From an uncultured Oscillospiraceae bacterium (lineage in GTDB: Bacteria > Bacillota > Clostridia > Oscillospirales > Oscillospiraceae): a DNA stretch of 64,000 bases. Made by a program: the position numbers and the translations under genes. Below, one piece after another: positions 60,285 through 64,000 of the stretch; position 1 is the first letter of the stretch, and the number at the start of each line of letters is the position of its first letter. The stretch spans positions 23,196 to 87,195 of the forward strand of contig CAAFLG010000008.1 in assembly GCA_900763705.1 (NCBI GenBank), written 5' to 3'. Under the pieces are notes generated by a model. It searched no databases. It had not been told where the DNA came from and was given only the letters and a program-made list of their open reading frames with translations.

Positions 60285-60335
60285 GCTCATCCATCTCCCC
60301 TTTCAGGAAATCGTTTTCAGAATTTCACAAACTAT

Positions 60336-60364
60336 ATTTTAGCGTATTTTTCTCCTTTTGTATA
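60336..60364 (-). promoter_or_regulatory. Candidate promoter of the pyrH-polC operon
   Basis: On the minus strand TATACA (60359-60364) and TAAAAT (60336-60341) are 17 bp apart, about 52 bp upstream of pyrH. The -35 box matches four of six consensus bases. Nothing else stands out in 60290-60440. Confidence 0.55.
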
Positions 60365-60439
60365 GGGGGAGATGCGTAAACTTTTTTCATAAATTCCGCT
60401 CCCCCTTTTTGGGCAAGTTGGACCCTAAGCGCAGGGCAG

Positions 60440-60470
60440 AAAAAAAGCAGCCGCAGTTGCGGCTGCTTTT
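60440..60470. terminator. Terminator after the cytidylate kinase-like gene
   Basis: 9-bp stem AGCAGCCGC/GCGGCTGCT with AGTT loop, with six T residues on the minus strand and TTTT on the plus strand. It is 16 bp past the stop at 60486. Confidence 0.92.
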
Positions 60471-60485
60471 CGCTTGCTGTGCCTT

Positions 60486-61094
60486 TTACGAAATGCCCTT
60501 GATGCGGATGAGCTCCTTCAAGAGCTCGACCGTTCCCTCAATGCCGAGCAGGCTCGAATCGATGCAGATGTTGTAGCTCTTCGCGTCGCCCCATTCCTTG
60601 GCGGAATAGTAGTTATAGTAGGACGCGCGGGACTTGTCGGTCTTCTTGATGCGATCCTTCGCCTCGTTCTCGCTGACGTTGTTGCGCGCGGCAACACGCT
60701 TGATGCGGCTCTCGATCGGTGCGGTGATGAAAACGTTGATCACATCGTCGCGATCCTTGAGCGCATAGTCCGCGCAGCGGCCGATGAGGACACAGGGGCC
60801 CTTGTCGGCAAGCTTTTTGATCGTATCGTAGGTCGCAAGGTAGACCTGCTGCTCAATGGAGCCCTTGGGCGTCACATGATTCATCGAGAAGGAATACGGG
60901 TCCATCGCGATGGAGTAGAGAAAGCTCTTGGGGCGTTCGTCAAAGGAACGGAACAGCTCCTCGCAAAGCCCGCTCTCCTCTGCCGCTTCCTTGAGCAGCA
61001 TATCGTCGTAATAGGCAATGCCAAGCTGCTGGGCCAGCATCGTGCCGATCTCGCGGCCGCCGCTGCCATACTGTCTTCCAACTGTAATGACCAT
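60486..61094 (-). CDS. Cytidylate kinase-like family protein
   Basis: A 202-residue P-loop protein of the cytidylate-kinase-like group. The nucleotide loop is GRQYGSGGREIGTMLAQQLG at residues 6-25, shorter than a Walker A, followed by YYDDMLLKEAAEESGL and the DRIKKTDKSRASYYNYYS lid region near 148-165. Family members are widespread in Clostridia with unknown substrate; the true Cmk is at 6.6 kb. It has its own promoter (61151-61179) and terminator. Confidence 0.9.
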   Translation of the reverse strand: MVITVGRQYGSGGREIGTMLAQQLGIAYYDDMLLKEAAEESGLCEELFRSFDERPKSFLYSIAMDPYSFSMNHVTPKGSIEQQVYLATYDTIKKLADKGPCVLIGRCADYALKDRDDVINVFITAPIESRIKRVAARNNVSENEAKDRIKKTDKSRASYYNYYSAKEWGDAKSYNICIDSSLLGIEGTVELLKELIRIKGIS

Positions 61095-61132
61095 AAAGAT
61101 TCCTCCTTTTTCGCGCCGATAAAGCCAAAGGC

Positions 61133-61179
61133 AAAAGTGGTGCTACAGATATTATAGCACCACTTTTTGCATCAGGCAA
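61133..61179 (-). promoter_or_regulatory. Promoter embedded in an inverted repeat (terminator or operator)
   Basis: On the minus strand TTGCCT (61174-61179) and TATAAT (61151-61156) are 17 bp apart with a TGC extension. A perfect 13-bp inverted repeat (61133-61145 and 61155-61167, AAAAGTGGTGCTA/TAGCACCACTTTT) surrounds and overlaps the -10 box. It may be the terminator of the xdh genes, whose last stop is 48 bp away, or a repressor operator, or both. Confidence 0.72.
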
Positions 61180-61214
61180 TATTTTTTGTTGTTAGAATTG
61201 CGTAAAAGGATGGA

Positions 61215-61709
61215 TCAGAAGTCGATTTCCCGCCCGAGACGGCGATACATCGTCTTTTTCACGGCGCGGAAAATGTTCTCATAGCCCGTGCAGCGGCAGA
61301 GATGGCCGGAGAGAAGCTTGCGCAGCTCGTCGTCCGAATAGAGCTTGCCGCTCTCCAAGATCTCGACCGCGGTCATGATGAAGCCCGGCGTGCAGAAACC
61401 GCACTGCACGGCCGTTTCCTCAAGAAAGGCCTGCTGAATGTCGCTCAGTTCGCCGTCCTCCCCCATCAGGCTCTCGAGCGTGCGGATGTGCTTGCCCTCC
61501 GCCCAGACGGCGAGATAGATGCAGGAGTTGAAGGCCTCACCGTCGATGAGGACGTTGCAAGCGCCGCACTCGCCGACCTCGCAGCCCTTTTTTACGGAGG
61601 TCATGTGGTAGTCGTTGCGCAGCATATCGGTAAGCGATGCGCGCACGTCGACCATTTTTTCTACGTCCTTGCCGTTTAAGTTGAATCGTACCAGCTTGTA
61701 CTGACTCAT
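61215..61709 (-). CDS. Molybdenum hydroxylase [2Fe-2S] subunit (XdhC-type)
   Basis: This 164-residue small subunit of a xanthine dehydrogenase-type enzyme carries two [2Fe-2S] clusters: the plant-ferredoxin site CEVGECGACNVLIDG (about 43-57) and the C-terminal site CGFCTPG (103-109) with CRCTGY near 139. Electrons pass from the molybdenum centre through these to FAD. It overlaps the FAD subunit gene by 4 bp and lies last in the operon. Confidence 0.93.
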   Translation of the reverse strand: MSQYKLVRFNLNGKDVEKMVDVRASLTDMLRNDYHMTSVKKGCEVGECGACNVLIDGEAFNSCIYLAVWAEGKHIRTLESLMGEDGELSDIQQAFLEETAVQCGFCTPGFIMTAVEILESGKLYSDDELRKLLSGHLCRCTGYENIFRAVKKTMYRRLGREIDF

Positions 61710-62596
61710 TCGATGACACCTCCCGCCCGTTTGATAGACTCGATCAGGCAGCGCTTGGCCATTTCGACCGCGATGTGTTCGCGGAAGGCCTTAGAGGCGC
61801 GCCAACTGTCGCGCGCGTGGATGTCCTTCAGTACGGCGAGCGAAAAGTCTTCCGCCGTCTCAAGTGTCAAGGGTTTATCCTTGGCAGCTTCCTCCGCGCT
61901 CGGGCAGCGCATCGGCACGGGACCGGCGACGCCGTAGGCAATGCGGGCGCGCGCGATGGTCATCTTGTCGGGCGACAAACGCACGTTCACGCTGCACCCG
62001 AGCGTTGCAATGTCCATGGCGTTGCGCATGGCGTACTTGATGTAGTGGCCAAAGCTGCCTTCATAGCTTGCCTTCGGGATGAGGATGGCGGTCTGGATCT
62101 CGCCTTCCTCTGCGCGGATGTCGACCTGTCCTGCCCGGATGTAAAAATCCTTGATGGGCAGACGGCGGATGCCGCTTCTTCCCGTCAGTTCAACGATGGC
62201 CTCCCATGCGTGCAGCGTGGAGGCGGAGTCCGCGCTCGTCACGCCGTTGCAGGTGTTGCCGCCGATGGTGCCGATGTTTCGGATCTGCGGGCCGCCGACC
62301 TGATCGGCCGCCTCGCCGAGAACGTTGATATATTTCTGAATGATGGGGTCGCGCGTGATGTGGGAAAAGCTCGTGAGCGAGCCGATACGGATGTTTTCAT
62401 CACTGTCGATCGTCACGCCGCGCAGCTCGTCAAGGCCGTAGATGGAGATCAGCTCCTTCCCGGCGCGCTTGCCCTCGCGCATCTGCACGAGCACGTCGCT
62501 GCCGCCGGCGATGATCTGCGCCTCGGGATGCTCCAAGCGGAGGGCGACGGCGTTTTCGACGCTTTCCGCCTCATAGAGTGCTTTCATGTCATACAT
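61706..62596 (-). CDS. Molybdenum hydroxylase FAD subunit (XdhB-type)
   Basis: A 296-residue FAD-binding subunit. IIAGGSDVLVQMREGKRAGK at about residues 29-48 and IRNIGTIGGNTCNGVTSAD near 105 bind FAD; the C-terminal part is the CO dehydrogenase flavoprotein fold. It lies 3 bp after the molybdenum subunit gene and overlaps the iron-sulfur gene. Together the three parts fit a purine or other heterocycle hydroxylase. Confidence 0.93.
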   Translation of the reverse strand: MYDMKALYEAESVENAVALRLEHPEAQIIAGGSDVLVQMREGKRAGKELISIYGLDELRGVTIDSDENIRIGSLTSFSHITRDPIIQKYINVLGEAADQVGGPQIRNIGTIGGNTCNGVTSADSASTLHAWEAIVELTGRSGIRRLPIKDFYIRAGQVDIRAEEGEIQTAILIPKASYEGSFGHYIKYAMRNAMDIATLGCSVNVRLSPDKMTIARARIAYGVAGPVPMRCPSAEEAAKDKPLTLETAEDFSLAVLKDIHARDSWRASKAFREHIAVEMAKRCLIESIKRAGGVIE

Positions 62597-62599
62597 GGC

Positions 62600-64000
62600 T
62601 CACTTCTCCTCCTTCCAGCTGTCGTGGATGAGCCCCGCCTTGCTGAACTCGGCATACAGAACGTGCGGGGTGATGGGAACGGTGTCGATGGCGACGCCGG
62701 TGGCGTTGTAGATGGCGTTGCGGATGGCGGGCGCGCCCGAGCACGCAGGCGGTTCGCCGAGCGCCTTCGTGCCGAACGGCGACGTCGGCTCGGGATTTTC
62801 GATAAACTGCGCCTCGAGATGCGGGTGGTCCATGAACGTCGAGAGCTTATAGTCGAGAAGATTATTGTTGAGTGGGCGGCCCGTCTTCTCGTCGAATAAA
62901 AGCTGCTCGCTCATGCCAAATCCGATGGCCATGGACATGCCGCCGTGGACCTGCGCCTCGGCAAGCGCGGGGTTGATGAGCTTGCCGCAGTCGTGGACGT
63001 TGATGATCTTCTTGAGCGTCACCTTGCACATCGGGATATCCACCTCGACGTCGGCAAAGGTGCAGCCAAACGAATAGGCGTTGTTGCGGATGGTGTAGGT
63101 CGACTCGGCGGTGATGTGCTCGGAGTCCGCGGCGTTGTACTGCGCGGTCATCGCAAGGTCTTTCAGCGACATGAGCACCATGCCGTCGCCCTTGCGGATG
63201 ATGTTGCCGTCGACGATGTCCATATTGTCGACCGCCTGACGGGTGAGCTTTGTCGCGTACTGAAGAATTTTCTGCCGCAGGAGCGTCGCCGTCTGGCGGA
63301 TGGAGAAGCCTGCGACGTAGGTCTGGCGGCTCGCGTAAGCGCCGAGGCCTGTGGGCGTGATGTCCGTATCCTGACACGAGACGACGCGCACGTCGTGATA
63401 GCTCTTGAGGCCGACGGCCTCGGCCGTCATCTGCGCATAGGCCGTGTCCGCGCCCTGCCCGATCTCCGTCTCACCGCACTGCATCGTCACCGTGCCGTCG
63501 AGATTCAGGAGCATGCGGTTCGAGGACGTTTCAAGCGAGATGGGATAGACCGCCGTATTGTACCAGAAGGCCGCCACGCCGATGCCGCGGCGGACGGGGC
63601 CGATGTCCTTGGCATACTCCTCGCGCTTTTTGTCGTATTCGATGTACTCCTTCCCCTTTTCCAGACATTCGCGGAAGGAATCGTAGTAGTTCGTGTTACC
63701 TGAGAAGCCGTCGTGGAAGCCCTTGGGCATGATGTACTTCATGCGGTATTCGAGCTGCTCTATGCCGACGGCTCTGGCGCACTCGTCGATGTTCGCATCG
63801 TCCGCAAACGAGGCCTGCGGCATACCGTAGCCGCGCATCGCGCCTGCGGCGGGACGGTTGGTGTACACCGTCCAGGCGTCGCCCTCAAAATTCTCGCAGG
63901 GGTAGATCTGCGGGAACGAACCCATTGCCTTTGCGACGATTGAATGGCCGTGCGAGGCGTAAGCGCCCTGATTGGATAAGCACTCGACCTTGCGCGCGGC
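62600..64000 (-). CDS. Molybdenum hydroxylase large subunit (XdhA-type), C-terminal part
   Basis: The frame is open to the right edge: codons 63926-64000 read through in frame before the ATG at 63925, so 466 residues of the C-terminal portion of a protein usually near 760-790 long are seen. GDAWTVYTNRPAAGAMRGYG and GLGAYASRQTYVAG are molybdopterin-contact segments, and FGTKALGEPPACSGAPAIRN contains the expected catalytic glutamate. Aldehyde- and xanthine-oxidising members share these; the substrate cannot be fixed from the fragment. A link to xanthine use is plausible but unproven. Confidence 0.93.
   Translation of the reverse strand, partial: AARKVECLSNQGAYASHGHSIVAKAMGSFPQIYPCENFEGDAWTVYTNRPAAGAMRGYGMPQASFADDANIDECARAVGIEQLEYRMKYIMPKGFHDGFSGNTNYYDSFRECLEKGKEYIEYDKKREEYAKDIGPVRRGIGVAAFWYNTAVYPISLETSSNRMLLNLDGTVTMQCGETEIGQGADTAYAQMTAEAVGLKSYHDVRVVSCQDTDITPTGLGAYASRQTYVAGFSIRQTATLLRQKILQYATKLTRQAVDNMDIVDGNIIRKGDGMVLMSLKDLAMTAQYNAADSEHITAESTYTIRNNAYSFGCTFADVEVDIPMCKVTLKKIINVHDCGKLINPALAEAQVHGGMSMAIGFGMSEQLLFDEKTGRPLNNNLLDYKLSTFMDHPHLEAQFIENPEPTSPFGTKALGEPPACSGAPAIRNAIYNATGVAIDTVPITPHVLYAEFSKAGLIHDSWKEEK

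Noticed and set aside
60486..61094. A second true cytidylate kinase.
   Set aside because: The P-loop and lid differ from Cmk at 6.6 kb and match the cytidylate-kinase-like family of unknown substrate.
1..64000. CRISPR arrays, tRNA or rRNA genes, insertion sequences, prophage genes.
   Set aside because: No regularly spaced direct repeats, no transposase or integrase ORF, and intergenic gaps are too short or without cloverleaf-like sequence.

Overview
The window reads as chromosome from a GC-rich, spore-forming Clostridia bacterium, most likely of the Oscillospiraceae/Ruminococcaceae group. The grounds are a complete spoIIIAA-AH operon and gerW/ytfJ, two replicative polymerases (PolC and DnaE), an IspH-ribosomal S1 fusion, a CoA-transferase closely resembling gut butyryl-CoA:acetate CoA-transferases, CarD, DUF177-rpmF, and Firmicutes-style promoters and ribosome sites. 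I see no prophage, insertion sequence, CRISPR array, rRNA or tRNA. Almost all sequence is housekeeping; the open reading frames opposite these genes are shadows.

Layout. 1-0.4 kb: a class V aminotransferase (cut by the edge) and DUF3343. 0.5-2.4 kb: carD-ispD-ispF. 2.5-3.9 kb: but, with its own promoter. 4-14.6 kb: one long minus-strand operon (M50 protease, scpA, scpB, DUF2953, gerW, D,D-carboxypeptidase, rluB-type synthase, RpiR regulator, BaiN-like flavoprotein, cmk, plsC, ispH-rpsA). 14.7-17.8 kb: metQ-metN-metI behind an attenuator leader. 17.8-25.9 kb: spoIIIAA-AH, Asp23, nusB, xseA, xseB, ispA. 26-28 kb: a cysteine-rich protein, DUF4364 and a GNAT. 28.1-35.4 kb: hprK, murB, rapZ, whiA, dnaE. 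35.5-41.3 kb: rpmB, GNAT, NUDIX, a hairpin-dense gap, gpsA, plsY, der, rpmF, DUF177. 41.3-50 kb (plus strand): RluA-type synthase, a polyamine regulator with potA, potB and potCD, a thioesterase, a radical SAM protein and an XRE regulator. 50-60.4 kb: pyrH, frr, uppS, cdsA, dxr, rseP, ispG, polC. 60.4-64 kb: a cytidylate-kinase-like protein and an xdhC-xdhB-xdhA molybdenum hydroxylase running off the edge.

How the genes work together. Isoprenoid synthesis recurs: ispD, ispF, ispH, ispA, ispG, dxr and uppS lie in four transcription units, each beside replication, translation or envelope genes (dxs and ispE are not here). Envelope lipid synthesis is also well covered (plsC, plsY, gpsA, cdsA).

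The most notable signal is upstream of metQNI. A 36-codon reading frame with eight methionine codons in a 13-codon stretch sits between a sigma-A-like promoter and an intrinsic terminator. A segment of the leader just beyond the methionine codons can pair with the terminator stem as an antiterminator. This is the geometry of classical ribosome-mediated attenuation, here with methionine as the sensed amino acid. A second 21-codon frame follows the terminator. Other oddities are a PotA with about 175 inserted residues forming two Ig-like repeats in its C-terminal domain, a PotC-PotD fusion, a probable CTG start codon, and a gap packed with inverted repeats.
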